NCBI GenBank assembly: GCA_022844005.1
Contig: JALHMN010000021.1
Span: 1-41,565 of the forward strand
Reading direction: 5' to 3'
DNA: 41,565 nucleotides
Source of the DNA: a bacterium
GTDB lineage: Bacteria > Pseudomonadota > Alphaproteobacteria > Ferrovibrionales > Ferrovibrionaceae
Position 1 is the first letter of the stretch, and the number at the start of each line of letters is the position of its first letter. A model generated the notes under the pieces. It had not been told where the DNA came from, did no database searches, and worked only from the letters and a program-made list of their open reading frames with translations. The position numbers and the translations under genes are program-made. Positions 24,840-34,093 of the stretch are shown in pieces.

Positions 24840-25790
24840 TCAGTCCTGCAGCGCGTTCCACATCTCCTTGTCGCGCTTGGCGGTCCAGATGCGCGGATCG
24901 TCGTGGCCGGAAAGCTCGTCATAGGCGCGGGAGACGTCGAAGGGCATGCAATGCTCGAAGATGGCCCATTGCCCGAACTGGGGCGCCATCACGGCATGCG
25001 CCCGGTCGAAGATCTGCTTCAGATTCTCCTTTTTCTTCACGCCCTTCTGCACTGTCCCGACCAGTTGGCGGAGAAAATCCTGGGTGCCGGCGATCGCTGC
25101 TTCCACTTCCTTCGGGGTCTTGCAGGCATCGCCCCGGCCCGGAATCAGCATTTTCGGCTTCAGCGACCTGAGCTTGTCCAGCGTCTGCGGCCATTCACGC
25201 AGATAGGCGTCGCCCGTGTAGGGAGTGGCGTCGCGCTCCACCAGGTCGCCCGAGAACAGCACCCGCTGCTTCGGTAGCCAGACCACGGTGTCGCCCTTCG
25301 AATGGCCTCGCCCCAGATGCATGATCTGGACTTCCAGCTTGCCGAGCCAGATCCGCATGGAATCCTTAAAGGTCAGCGTCGGCCAGGTGAGGCCGGGTAT
25401 GCTCTCGACCGCCTGAAAAAGACGGGGAAAGCGCTCGACTTCCGATTTGTAGTCCTGGGCGCCGCGCTCCTTGATCAGGTCCAGGGTCGCTTCGCTGGCA
25501 ATGATGTTGTCGGCGCCATAGGCAGAAGCGCCCAGAACGCGCACCGCATGGTAGTGAGTGAGGACGACGTGTTTGATCGGCTTGTCGGTGACGTCGCGGA
25601 TGCGGCGGATCAGGTCCCGGGCCGCCACCGGGGTGGAACGGGTGTCGATCACCATGACGGAATCGTCGCCGATGATGATGCCCGAGGTAGGATCGCCTTC
25701 GGCCGAATAGGCATAGGCCTCGTCTGTCAGGCGCTCGAATTTAACCTGCTTCTCCGTCAGGTCGCCGCGCGAAGCGAAGGCTTTGGCCAT
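24840..25790 (-). CDS. MBL-fold metallo-hydrolase with altered metal ligands
   Basis: A 316-residue metallo-beta-lactamase-fold protein. The first metal motif, normally HxHxDH, reads H79-Y-H81-A-V83-R84, so the Asp and third His are lost. GRGHSKGD and SGDL keep the later His and Asp. The final His motif (PGHG in relatives) is PGRGD. A two-zinc centre of the usual kind seems impossible; a single-metal or different reaction is likely. Such variants occur in other alphaproteobacteria, as far as I recall, so this may be a distinct subfamily. The start ATG 25790 has a good GGAGG 8 bases upstream. It is divergent from the GT4 gene. Confidence 0.8.
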   Translation of the reverse strand: MAKAFASRGDLTEKQVKFERLTDEAYAYSAEGDPTSGIIIGDDSVMVIDTRSTPVAARDLIRRIRDVTDKPIKHVVLTHYHAVRVLGASAYGADNIIASEATLDLIKERGAQDYKSEVERFPRLFQAVESIPGLTWPTLTFKDSMRIWLGKLEVQIMHLGRGHSKGDTVVWLPKQRVLFSGDLVERDATPYTGDAYLREWPQTLDKLRSLKPKMLIPGRGDACKTPKEVEAAIAGTQDFLRQLVGTVQKGVKKKENLKQIFDRAHAVMAPQFGQWAIFEHCMPFDVSRAYDELSGHDDPRIWTAKRDKEMWNALQD

Positions 25791-25883
25791 GGATAGTTTC
25801 CTCCCGTGTCGTCGATTGCCGATGATATCTGCTGACCGCGCGCCAGCAAGGTCGTGTTAAAGCGGAATTTCTAGGATCGGCGC

Positions 25884-27083
25884 ATGCGCATCCTGTTCGT
25901 CCACAAGCATTTTCCCGGGCACTACGGGCACCTTGTCCGTGCTTTGCTCTCGCGCGGCGACGAGGTCGCCTTCGTTGCCGAGCGGATCGACGGCGAGATC
26001 GCCGGAGTAGAGCCACTCTGCTATCTGCCGCACCGCGCGGCGGCACCCGGTACGCATCCCTATGTTCAGGGTATCGAAGCCGCGGTTGTCGCAGGTCAGG
26101 CCGCCTACCGGGTGATGCAGGGGCTGGCGAGGTCGGGGTTCCGGCCAGATGTCGTCTGTGCCCATGCCGGCTTCGGACCAGGCCTCTACGTCAAGGACGT
26201 GTTTCCCGGGACGGCGGTCCTGGGTCACTTCGAATGGTTCTACCGCGCCGAAGCCGCGGATGCCGACTTCCTGGACGGGCCGCTCACCGACGATGATCGC
26301 CTGCGTATCCGCACCCGCAATGCGGAATTGCTGGTCGAGCTCGCGGGCGTCGACGCTGCCACGACGCCGACACGGTTCCAGCAGGCGCAGTTCCCCGATT
26401 TCCTGCGGTCGCGCCTGCGGGTTCTGCACGAAGGCATCGATACGGATTTCTACACGCCAGGCGCCGACCGCCCTCCGGCCGACATCGGGGATGCCGACGC
26501 TGTGGTGACCTATGCCACGCGTGGAATGGAGCCTTATCGCGGCTTCCCGCAGGCGATGGCGGCCTTTGCCGAGGTGCTGCGATCGCGCCCGCGCGTGCAT
26601 CTGATCGTCGCAGGCACCGATACCGTGACCTACGGGCGTCCGCGGGCCGATGGCCGCAGCTTCCGCGAAGTCGCGATGGAACAGAACCCGATTCTGGGCG
26701 GCGATCGCGTGCATTGGGTGGGGCACCTCGACGCTGCACGTTACCGTGCGCTTCTGCGCTGCAGCGCCGCGCATGTCTACCTGACCGTGCCGTTCGTGCT
26801 GTCCTGGTCCCTGCTGGAGGCGATGGCCTGCGCTGCCCCGATCGTCGCCTCGGCCACGGCGCCCGTTCACGATGTGATGACGGACACAGGCGACGGCCTG
26901 TTGGTTAATTTCTTCGACGCTGGCGCGCTGGCCGAGAAGGTTTGCGATTTGGTTGACAATCCGAGAGTGGCTCGCGCACTGGGCGCGGCGGCCCGTTTGC
27001 GGGTAGAGGAAACCTACGCATTGAAGCGGCTTCTGCCGCAACATCTCGACTTGTTGTCTAAAATAAAACCGATAAATGGATAA
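25884..27083 (+). CDS. Glycosyltransferase family 4
   Basis: A 399-residue GT-B glycosyltransferase. The N-terminal domain starts RILFVHKHFPGHYGHL. The C-terminal donor domain has VVTYATRGMEPYRGF, RVHLIVAGTD and LTVPFVLSWSLLEAMACAAPIVAS, with the conserved Glu of the E-x7-E region. It resembles retaining transferases of exopolysaccharide loci. It is transcribed rightward from the short (93-base) spacer shared with the MBL gene and ends before an AT-rich promoter region. The sugar and acceptor are unknown. Confidence 0.82.
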   Translation: MRILFVHKHFPGHYGHLVRALLSRGDEVAFVAERIDGEIAGVEPLCYLPHRAAAPGTHPYVQGIEAAVVAGQAAYRVMQGLARSGFRPDVVCAHAGFGPGLYVKDVFPGTAVLGHFEWFYRAEAADADFLDGPLTDDDRLRIRTRNAELLVELAGVDAATTPTRFQQAQFPDFLRSRLRVLHEGIDTDFYTPGADRPPADIGDADAVVTYATRGMEPYRGFPQAMAAFAEVLRSRPRVHLIVAGTDTVTYGRPRADGRSFREVAMEQNPILGGDRVHWVGHLDAARYRALLRCSAAHVYLTVPFVLSWSLLEAMACAAPIVASATAPVHDVMTDTGDGLLVNFFDAGALAEKVCDLVDNPRVARALGAAARLRVEETYALKRLLPQHLDLLSKIKPING

Positions 27084-27126
27084 ATTTTTATCATTGTTTG
27101 TCGAAATAAAATCGTGGCTAAAACAT

Positions 27127-27135
27127 TGATATAAT
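27127..27135 (+). promoter_or_regulatory. Extended -10 promoter of the RTX gene
   Basis: TGATATAAT at 27127-27135 is a perfect extended -10 element (TGnTATAAT). It lies in a strikingly AT-rich spacer (27084-27170) in an otherwise GC-rich window. No -35 is needed for such promoters. Transcription would start near 27142, leaving a leader of about 100 bases before the ATG at 27243. Confidence 0.55.
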
Positions 27136-27242
27136 TGGATGTTTAACCACCTATTCTTTTGACTATTTGTGCGCTGCAAACAATCCTGTGCGAAGTCCGC
27201 TGAAAACGCAGATAGGCGGGCGTGGAGCGACAGGAGACAGGC

Positions 27243-28250
27243 ATGGCGACCATACCCGGCAGCGCATTTCCGGATTTCCTCAAGGGGACCGGATTGGACG
27301 ACTTCATCAATGGTGGTGGAGGCGATGATTTCATCAAAGGTGGCGGCGGCTCGGACACCATCTTCGGCGGCGACGGCAGGGATCGGATCAATGCCGGCTC
27401 CGGGGCCGACGTGGTCCATGGCGGCGACGGCAATGACAAGATCGATGGCGGCTCCGGCGACGACGCAATCTTCGGTGAAGGTGGCAACGACAAGATCACC
27501 GCAGGGTCGGGAGACGATCTGGTTGCCGGCGGCTCCGGCAACGACACGATCGACGGTGGGTCGGGGAACGATCTGCTGTTCGGCGAAGAGGGTGACGACA
27601 AGATCAACGGCGGGTCGGGTGACGACACGATCTCGGGCGGGGACGGCAACGACGTTCTCGACGGCGGCTCCGGCGACGATCTCGTGCTGGGCGGCGAGGG
27701 TGACGACAAGATCACCGGCGGCGCGGGCAATGACCGTCTGGTAGCCGGCGACGGCGACGACACCGTTCAGGGCGGAGCCGGGAACGACATCATCTATGGC
27801 GGCGCCGGCGACGACAACTTGTCCGGCGATGCCGGCAATGATGCGATCAGCGGCGGATCGGGCGACGACCTGATCACCGGCGGCGCCGGCAACGACTCGC
27901 TGTTCGGCGAAGACGGGGACGACGTGCTGAAAGGGGGCGACGGCAACGACGTGCTGTCCGGCGGGGCCGGCGACGACATCCTGCACGGCGGGCGCGGTCA
28001 CGACCTCTTCATCTTCAACGGCGGCGGCGGGAACGACGTCGTGCTCGATTTCCACGAGGGTGAGGACATGCTCCGCATCCAGAAGGACATCAACGGCACC
28101 GGCATCGAATCGGCGGCCGACGTGCTCGATTACGTCTCCGCCGACGGCCACAACACGGTCATCGATTTCGGCGGTGATTCGATCACGCTCGTAGGCGTGA
28201 AGGCCTCCGACGTGACCAGCGATCCGAGCCACTACTTCCTGGTTGTCTGA
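27243..28250 (+). CDS. RTX calcium-binding protein, probable type I secretion substrate
   Basis: A 335-residue acidic protein. After a 23-residue N-terminus come 26 uninterrupted nonapeptides of the GGxGxDxUx type (residues 24-257), the calcium-binding parallel beta-roll of RTX proteins. The 78-residue C-terminus (LDFHEGEDMLRI, ITLVGV, ending HYFLVV) looks like a type I secretion signal with a hydrophobic end. There is no protease, lipase or other effector domain, so the role is probably structural: surface layer, matrix or adhesin. The start is ATG 27243 with AGGAGA upstream. Its own promoter and terminator bracket it. The matching exporter genes lie downstream at 36485-39618. Confidence 0.88.
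   Translation: MATIPGSAFPDFLKGTGLDDFINGGGGDDFIKGGGGSDTIFGGDGRDRINAGSGADVVHGGDGNDKIDGGSGDDAIFGEGGNDKITAGSGDDLVAGGSGNDTIDGGSGNDLLFGEEGDDKINGGSGDDTISGGDGNDVLDGGSGDDLVLGGEGDDKITGGAGNDRLVAGDGDDTVQGGAGNDIIYGGAGDDNLSGDAGNDAISGGSGDDLITGGAGNDSLFGEDGDDVLKGGDGNDVLSGGAGDDILHGGRGHDLFIFNGGGGNDVVLDFHEGEDMLRIQKDINGTGIESAADVLDYVSADGHNTVIDFGGDSITLVGVKASDVTSDPSHYFLVV
27312..28013 (+). repeat. 26 imperfect tandem 27-bp repeats coding for RTX nonapeptides
   Basis: Each unit encodes one GGxGxDxUx nonapeptide. The units differ at many positions but keep frame across 702 bases without interruption. This is a coding repeat array, not a CRISPR. Confidence 0.88.
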
Positions 28251-28255
28251 TCTTA

Positions 28256-28284
28256 CCGGGCCCGGCCCGCCAGGCCGGGCCCGG
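28256..28284 (+). terminator. Hairpin terminator/attenuator after the RTX gene
   Basis: A perfect 12-bp GC stem, CCGGGCCCGGCC (28256-28267) with GGCCGGGCCCGG (28273-28284), and a 5-base loop, followed by ATCCTTT. The poor U-tract suggests partial termination. This would keep RTX mRNA high and let less transcript reach the glycosyltransferases beyond. Confidence 0.7.
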
Positions 28285-28315
28285 ATCCTTTCGAGTGTCA
28301 TGGGCAGGCGGCGAC

Positions 28316-30577
28316 ATGCTTCACAGACCGATCGATTTCAAGATCATGCCGCCCCGCACCTTCGGTCTCGGCCAGTCGGTCTGGCTCGCCGTATGGGACC
28401 AGACCGGCGCGGGTGCCGCCCGGCTCACACCGCGCATCGGCGGCCAGGCGGTGGAAGCGCCGGTGGCACGCCTGCGGGTGCCGACCCGCTGGCAGGCGGA
28501 ACGCTGCCTCGTTGCCTTTCGCCCACCCGCCGATGCAGGCGACGCGGGCCGATTCGAACTCACCGACGACGATGATCGCGTGCTGGCTGGCACGGCGGTC
28601 CCGGCGTCGGCCTGGGGGGGCGGTTTCGATGTGGGCGCGCTCGTCTCCGGGCTCGGTGTCGACGGGCGTGTCCGCATCGCCCGCTTCCTGCTCGATGTCT
28701 GTCGTTCCAGCTTCAGGCTCTCGGCCGACCCGATTTTCGCCGCCGGGGTGGAAGCGCTGCTGGCCGAGATCGTGCCAGCGCCGGGGCAATTGCGGCCGGT
28801 GGTGAAGCTGCCGGGAGGCGCGGTGGGCTGCGTCACCGCGGTGCCCTCGGCGTTGGGGCGGATCGTCACCGCCGCCGTGATCAACGGAACGCGCGTGGCC
28901 GACCTCCCGGTGCCGCCGGTGGTGGATATGGCCGCCGTGCGGCGCGGCCAAGTACCGTGTGCCGTGATCGCGAGCAATGCGCTCGCCCGCCAGGGCACTG
29001 TGGTGCTGATCGGCGACGGTGGGCTCGTGTGTCGTCGCCTGGCGCCGGCCGGGCAGGTGGCTGAACCGCTCGATTGGCTGGAGGCGAAGCCGCGTCGGGC
29101 CGAACGCGACATTGTCGCCCGCTATCTCGCGGTTCGCAGCGGGGCAGGGGATACCCGCGCCGCCGCGCTCGCGCGTGAAATCGCGCTCTTCGCGCCGGAA
29201 GCGGGTGTTGCGCTGACCGATCCGTCAGGCCCCCTCGGCGCCGAAATCGACATCGCCGTCGAGGATGGCACCGGACATGTGTTCCTGTCCGGCTGGCTGC
29301 GCGATCCGCTCGAACTGATCGAGGGGCTGGATCTGGTCGACGAGAGCGCCGGCAGCCGTCCGGTGGAAGCCTTCCATCGCATGCCCCGGCCCGATCGCGC
29401 CGGCCGCCTGAAGCTGCAGGCCTCGCATGACATCAGGGCGCTGCAGGGGTTCATCGCCAGGGTGGCGGCTCCGTCCGCCGGCATCGAATGCGATCTCAGG
29501 CTGCGCTCGGGCGGGCGAATCCGCATCCGGCCGCGCGGACGCAGCTGGATCGCGGCCACCGCGCGCGACGCGGTTCTGGCGAGCGCGCCTGCCGATGTGG
29601 TGACACCGGCGATGCTCGCCGAAGCGATCGCGCCGGCCGCCGTGGCGTTGCAGGCCCAGCATCTGGCCGCCCGCCGGCCAACCGAAGTCCTGACCTTCGG
29701 CGGCGCGCTCCGGTCGCCGGAGATTTCGCTGATCATTCCGCTCTATCGCAACCTCAGCTTCCTGCCTTTCCAGGTGGCGGCCTTCGCCGTCGATCCGGCG
29801 ATGGCGGCGACCGAAATCGTCTACATCCTCGATTCACCTGAGCAGCGTGCCGAGGTGGAGATCCAGCTGCGCCACCTCGCGGCCATCTATGGCCTCGCCG
29901 TTCGGCTGGTGTTGATGTCGGGCAACTTCGGCTATGCGGCAGCCAACAATGCCGGTGTTGCGGCCGCCCTCGGCCGGATCGTCGTCTTGATGAATTCCGA
30001 TGTCGTGCCGGAGGGGAAGGGTTGGCTCGGGCCGCTCCTCGCCCGGCTGGCGGTCCCGGAAGCAGGAGCTGTGGGCGCGCGGCTCCTGTTCGACGATGGC
30101 TCGCTTCAGCATGCCGGCCTCTATTTTGCCGCTGACGATCGCGGCGAATGGCGCAACCGCCACTATTTCAAGGGCTTCCCGCGGGACTTCCTGGCGGCGG
30201 CGTCCGCGCGCGCCGTGCCGGCGGTGACCGGAGCCTGTGTCGCGCTTCGGCGCGAGGTCTATGAGGCCGAGGGTGGCTTCGACGAAAGCTATGTGATCGG
30301 CGACTACGAGGATTCCGACCTCTGTCTGCGACTGCGCCGGCGGGGCCTTTCGGTGATCTACGAGCCCGACTCCACCCTGATGCATTTCGAGCGCCAGTCG
30401 GTGCCGCTGCACGCCGCGCATGCGCAGGGCCTGGCTTCGGAGTGCAATCGATGGCTGCACGCGAGCCGCTGGCAGGCGGTAATGGAGGCCACGATGGCCG
30501 AGCAGGGCCGCGATCAGTCGATACTTCCCCCCTTGTCGAATGCGTCGCGACGGCCGCGGCGCCGGAGTGCCCGGTGA
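28316..30577 (+). CDS. Large glycosyltransferase family 2 protein with N-terminal accessory region
   Basis: A 753-residue protein. The C-terminal GT2 domain (about 470-740) starts ISLIIPLYRN and has NFGYAAANN, the metal-binding MNSDV (D562), GAVGARLLF, GACVALRREVYE and GDYEDSDLCLRLRRRG. The first 460 residues contain no catalytic motif but include a SGW module (G326-W327 in FLSGWLRDP), which recurs in other proteins of this locus. The start is ATG 28316; GTG 28295 is possible. The stop overlaps the GT4 start (TGATG). This is an apparently active transferase, probably acting at the cytoplasmic membrane face. Confidence 0.8.
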   Translation: MLHRPIDFKIMPPRTFGLGQSVWLAVWDQTGAGAARLTPRIGGQAVEAPVARLRVPTRWQAERCLVAFRPPADAGDAGRFELTDDDDRVLAGTAVPASAWGGGFDVGALVSGLGVDGRVRIARFLLDVCRSSFRLSADPIFAAGVEALLAEIVPAPGQLRPVVKLPGGAVGCVTAVPSALGRIVTAAVINGTRVADLPVPPVVDMAAVRRGQVPCAVIASNALARQGTVVLIGDGGLVCRRLAPAGQVAEPLDWLEAKPRRAERDIVARYLAVRSGAGDTRAAALAREIALFAPEAGVALTDPSGPLGAEIDIAVEDGTGHVFLSGWLRDPLELIEGLDLVDESAGSRPVEAFHRMPRPDRAGRLKLQASHDIRALQGFIARVAAPSAGIECDLRLRSGGRIRIRPRGRSWIAATARDAVLASAPADVVTPAMLAEAIAPAAVALQAQHLAARRPTEVLTFGGALRSPEISLIIPLYRNLSFLPFQVAAFAVDPAMAATEIVYILDSPEQRAEVEIQLRHLAAIYGLAVRLVLMSGNFGYAAANNAGVAAALGRIVVLMNSDVVPEGKGWLGPLLARLAVPEAGAVGARLLFDDGSLQHAGLYFAADDRGEWRNRHYFKGFPRDFLAAASARAVPAVTGACVALRREVYEAEGGFDESYVIGDYEDSDLCLRLRRRGLSVIYEPDSTLMHFERQSVPLHAAHAQGLASECNRWLHASRWQAVMEATMAEQGRDQSILPPLSNASRRPRRRSAR

Positions 30578-31836
30578 TGAGCGGCGATCTTCGCGTCTTG
30601 CACATCGCGCATGGTCATCCGCGGCTGCGCACCGGCGGGGCGGAACTCTTCGCCCACGACCTGTTCCAGGCCCAGAAGCAGGCCGGCGCCACCGCGATGT
30701 TCCTGGGCGTGGTCGAAGCGGGAGACCGCGAGCGCAAGAACGGCACCGAGTTCCAGGCGATCGGCGGCCCAGACGAGATGTTGCTGTGGAGCGAGGGGTT
30801 CGACCCCTTCAACCTGATGCGGCGCGACGGACTTGGCCTCCTGCCCGACCTGCGCGAGCTGCTGTCCGCCTTCCGGCCCGATGTGGTCCACGTCCATCAC
30901 CTGCTGGGCGTTGGGGTGGAGGCGCTGTTCATGTTGCGCCGGCTGCTTCCCGATGCCGCCATCGTGATGACGATGCACGACTACATCCCGATCTGTGCCA
31001 ATGACGGGCTGATGTTGCGGCGGGATTCGGGCGAGCTATGCGAGCGCGCCTCGCCGGACGCCTGCCATCGCTGCTTCCCCGAGATTCACCAGAGCCGGTT
31101 CGTGCTGCGCCGCGATCATCTGCTGCGCCATATGACCCTTGTCGACCGCTTCGTCCTGCCGAGCCGCTTTGCGGCGCTTCGCTACCTCGGCTTCGGCCTC
31201 GACCCCGCGCGTGTCGAGATGATTCCGAATGCGCGTCCAACCCTGCGTGGTGAACCCGCGGGGATGCGTCGCGCACCGCACGGCGTCTTTGGCTTCTTCG
31301 GCAGCATCGCCGCCCACAAGGGCGTGAAGATCGCAATCGAAGCGTTCAATTCGCTGACTGCGGAGCATGACGTCGCCCTCGAGCTACATGGGTCCATGCG
31401 TCACCAGCCGGAGGACTTCCAGGCTGAAATTCGCGCCGCTGTGGCAGGCGGAGGAGGGCGCATCCGGCTGGTAGGCGCCTATACGCCCGAGCAGTTGCCC
31501 GAGCGCTTGGCGGCGGTCGACTGGGTGCTGGCCCCTTCCATCTGGTGGGAGAACGCGCCCTTGGTCGTGCTGGAGGCGTTCCGTCAGCGCCGTCCGCCGA
31601 TTGTCTCCGGAATTGGCGGCCTCGCCGAACTGGTAAGCGACGGCCGCAACGGGTTGCACGCGCGCCCGGGCGATCCCATGTCCCTGGCAAGTGCCATGCG
31701 GCGGGCCGTGGGCGAGCCCGGCCTCTGGCAACGGCTGCGCGACGAGGCGCCGCAGCCGACCGGCATGGACGAGGTCGCTCGCCGGCACCTCGCGCTCTAT
31801 CGCGATGCGATGGGGTCGCGCGCCGTGGCGGCTTAA
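30577..31836 (+). CDS. Glycosyltransferase family 4 with conserved Cys cluster
   Basis: A 419-residue GT-B glycosyltransferase. HIAHGHPRLRTGGAE starts the N-domain. The C-domain shows GVFGFFGSIAAHKGV, APSIWWENAPLVVLEAF (the donor-site E-x7-E area) and GIGGLAELV. Four cysteines (C140, C155, C163, C166; spacing C-x14-C-x7-C-x2-C) form a possible metal-binding knuckle. It is paralogous to the gene at 34090. The start ATG overlaps the upstream stop; GTG 30574 is an alternative. It forms a two-gene GT2-GT4 unit with the gene before it. Confidence 0.83.
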   Translation: MSGDLRVLHIAHGHPRLRTGGAELFAHDLFQAQKQAGATAMFLGVVEAGDRERKNGTEFQAIGGPDEMLLWSEGFDPFNLMRRDGLGLLPDLRELLSAFRPDVVHVHHLLGVGVEALFMLRRLLPDAAIVMTMHDYIPICANDGLMLRRDSGELCERASPDACHRCFPEIHQSRFVLRRDHLLRHMTLVDRFVLPSRFAALRYLGFGLDPARVEMIPNARPTLRGEPAGMRRAPHGVFGFFGSIAAHKGVKIAIEAFNSLTAEHDVALELHGSMRHQPEDFQAEIRAAVAGGGGRIRLVGAYTPEQLPERLAAVDWVLAPSIWWENAPLVVLEAFRQRRPPIVSGIGGLAELVSDGRNGLHARPGDPMSLASAMRRAVGEPGLWQRLRDEAPQPTGMDEVARRHLALYRDAMGSRAVAA

Positions 31837-31840
31837 CCCG

Positions 31841-34093
31841 ATGACAAAACCTGCCGCCTATTCTTCGCGCATGCCCACGGAGCCGACCACGATGTTGCCT
31901 GAGACGACCGCGGAACGGTTCGACCTCGCCGTCCTTCTCGACGAGCAGACGCTTGTCCTGATGGGCGGATTTGCCACCGGATTGCCCGAACGGGCGATTG
32001 TCCTGCCCCCGGAAGACGATCGCCGGGGCAGCTTCCGTGCCCTCACCTGGGCGGGAGAGAGCGAGCCCGCGGGTTGCATCGCGGTTCTGCGGCTCGACGG
32101 TGTGGCGCTGAACCGGCCCGCCGATCTGCTCCTTGATGCCGGCGACGGTTCCACCCGCTCACTTCCGGGGGTCGCCAGGCTGGAACTCGGTCCCTTGGCA
32201 GTGGTTCAGGCGCTGAAGCGGAATGCGCCGCACCGGCTTGCCGCGTGCTTCGATTTCCTGCGCCTCGCGCTTCTGGAGGGCGAAGAGAGCGATCCGGCGG
32301 GAAGGGCGCGGCGCTTCCTGCACGCCTTCCTGCACGAGATCTCGATCCAGGATGGATTCGTGGAGATTTTCGGCCGGCCGGAATGTGGTGGCTTGTTCCT
32401 GCAAGGCTGGTCGATCCACTTGCCGGTCGGCAGCGGCGACCTTTGGATCGAGACCGAGGGGCTCTCTGCCTATCCGGCTGTCGTCGGCCACTTCTCCCGC
32501 CCCGATCTGCTCGACACGGCACATGGCATGGTCGCCTTCATGCTGCAGGCGCGCGACCTCGACCCCTCGTCGATCCGCCGGCTCTACTTTCGTAGTAAGG
32601 CTGGCTATCACCACCTCAGTATCGTCGACCATCCGGCCCGCTTCGAAGCAGCGGAAGCAACGCGGCATGTCGCCACCATGCTGCCGCGCATCGACGCACC
32701 GATCGATATCCGGGGTGGATTCAGGCGCATCTGTCGCCCGCGTTTCGAAGGCCAGGAGACGTTGTCGACGACCCATCACCCGGTCCGCATGGCGGTCGAC
32801 TGCTCACTGCATGTCGCCGATTCCGGATTCTTCCTGACCGGGTGGATGCTCGATCCCGCGCGTGTCATGAGCCGCCTCTTGCTGAAAAGCACAGCCGGAT
32901 TCTATGCCCGCGTCGATACCGGCTGGGCGCGGCTTCCGCGTCCCGATGTTAGCCAGGGCTTCGCCGCCGATGCTGTCATCGGCGCGAAACTGAGGCCGGA
33001 GGAACACGCGCACGGCTACGTCGTCTTCGTCCCCAGGGAAAAGCCCCTCGCCGCGGATGAGCGGTTCTATCTCGAGATCGTCATCCAGGACGAGGAGGCG
33101 ATCTTCCTGCCGCTGGCGCTGGCCGAAGCCGGCGCCACGGCGGCGATCCGCGACATGCTGGTGGGGCTCGACCTCGACGATCCTGCGGTCGAGCAATTGA
33201 TCGCCCGCCATATCGCACCCACGATGGCCGGCATTCATGCCGGGCGAAATCCGGCCGTGGCACCCGAGACGATCGTCGAGTTCGGCGGCGTGCGCGAGCC
33301 GATGCTGTCGGTTGTCATGCCCTTGCCGACCCTGGCTGGCGATCTCGACGTCTGGTTCGCGCGGCTGGCGCCCGATGCGGATACCGCCCGTGCCGAGATC
33401 ATTCTGGTCGCCCCCCGCGCGGGCAGCGACCGGTTGATCGGTCGCTTCCGCCGCCTGACCGAGTTCTATCGATTGAACGGGCGCCTGATGTTGACCGCCG
33501 AGGCGCTCGACCGGCACGAAGCCCTGGAACTGGGTGCGCGTTCAGCCGTGGCGGAGCACGTTCTTTTCCTCTCGCCGGGTGTCCTACCGAAGGACACGGG
33601 CTGGATGCGCCGGCTGCTGCGTGACCTGAAGACGGAGCCGCGGGCCGGTGCGATCAGCCCGACCCTGACCTACGAGGACTATTCCATCCGCTATGCCGGT
33701 CGCGACCCCGACCTTGGCGACGCGCCCAACCAGCCGTCGGATCGTGCGCGCTTCATCGGCTATTCCAAGCATTGGATCGGCAAGCAGGGCGTCACCATGG
33801 TCGGCGGCATCACCAGCGAATGCTGCCTGATGCCACGGCGGGTATTCCTGGGCGTGGGTGGATTCGCGCGCGACCTGGTCGGAACCGCCTACAAGGACGA
33901 CGACCTGTCGCTTCGTCTCCGGGCTGCCGGCGCTCAGTGCCTCTGGTCGCCCGGGATCGAGCTCTATGCCCTCGACGATGATGCCCCCGACCATTCCATG
34001 GACCAGTGGGCGCGGGCCTGCCAGCTGATCGATCGCTGGCGCTTCGTGCGCAAATGGGTCCACGCCGAGCAGCGCACGGAGATGCCATCGTGA
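31841..34093 (+). CDS. Degenerate GT2-like protein with two GW modules
   Basis: A 750-residue protein matching the layout of the gene at 28316: a long N-terminal region followed by a GT-A fold (MLSVVMPLP to the C-terminus). The metal-binding position reads SPG (578-580) where the paralogue has NSD, so the DXD-like Asp is missing. GGFARDLVGTAYKDDDLSLRLRAAG keeps the later acidic block. Two GW modules are visible (G189-W190 and G334-W335). It may be an inactive partner or have altered chemistry. The start is ATG 31841, 4 bases after the upstream stop; the stop overlaps the next gene (GTGA). Confidence 0.7.
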   Translation: MTKPAAYSSRMPTEPTTMLPETTAERFDLAVLLDEQTLVLMGGFATGLPERAIVLPPEDDRRGSFRALTWAGESEPAGCIAVLRLDGVALNRPADLLLDAGDGSTRSLPGVARLELGPLAVVQALKRNAPHRLAACFDFLRLALLEGEESDPAGRARRFLHAFLHEISIQDGFVEIFGRPECGGLFLQGWSIHLPVGSGDLWIETEGLSAYPAVVGHFSRPDLLDTAHGMVAFMLQARDLDPSSIRRLYFRSKAGYHHLSIVDHPARFEAAEATRHVATMLPRIDAPIDIRGGFRRICRPRFEGQETLSTTHHPVRMAVDCSLHVADSGFFLTGWMLDPARVMSRLLLKSTAGFYARVDTGWARLPRPDVSQGFAADAVIGAKLRPEEHAHGYVVFVPREKPLAADERFYLEIVIQDEEAIFLPLALAEAGATAAIRDMLVGLDLDDPAVEQLIARHIAPTMAGIHAGRNPAVAPETIVEFGGVREPMLSVVMPLPTLAGDLDVWFARLAPDADTARAEIILVAPRAGSDRLIGRFRRLTEFYRLNGRLMLTAEALDRHEALELGARSAVAEHVLFLSPGVLPKDTGWMRRLLRDLKTEPRAGAISPTLTYEDYSIRYAGRDPDLGDAPNQPSDRARFIGYSKHWIGKQGVTMVGGITSECCLMPRRVFLGVGGFARDLVGTAYKDDDLSLRLRAAGAQCLWSPGIELYALDDDAPDHSMDQWARACQLIDRWRFVRKWVHAEQRTEMPS

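Noticed and set aside
27312..28013. CRISPR-like regular repeats
   Set aside because: The 27-base period is a codon-level repeat of RTX nonapeptides, without spacers or constant repeat units.
25857..28301. Very long minus-strand frame (814 codons) opposite the GT4 and RTX genes
   Set aside because: It is antisense to two well-supported genes and its repetitive Val/Ala composition is the complement of the RTX repeats.
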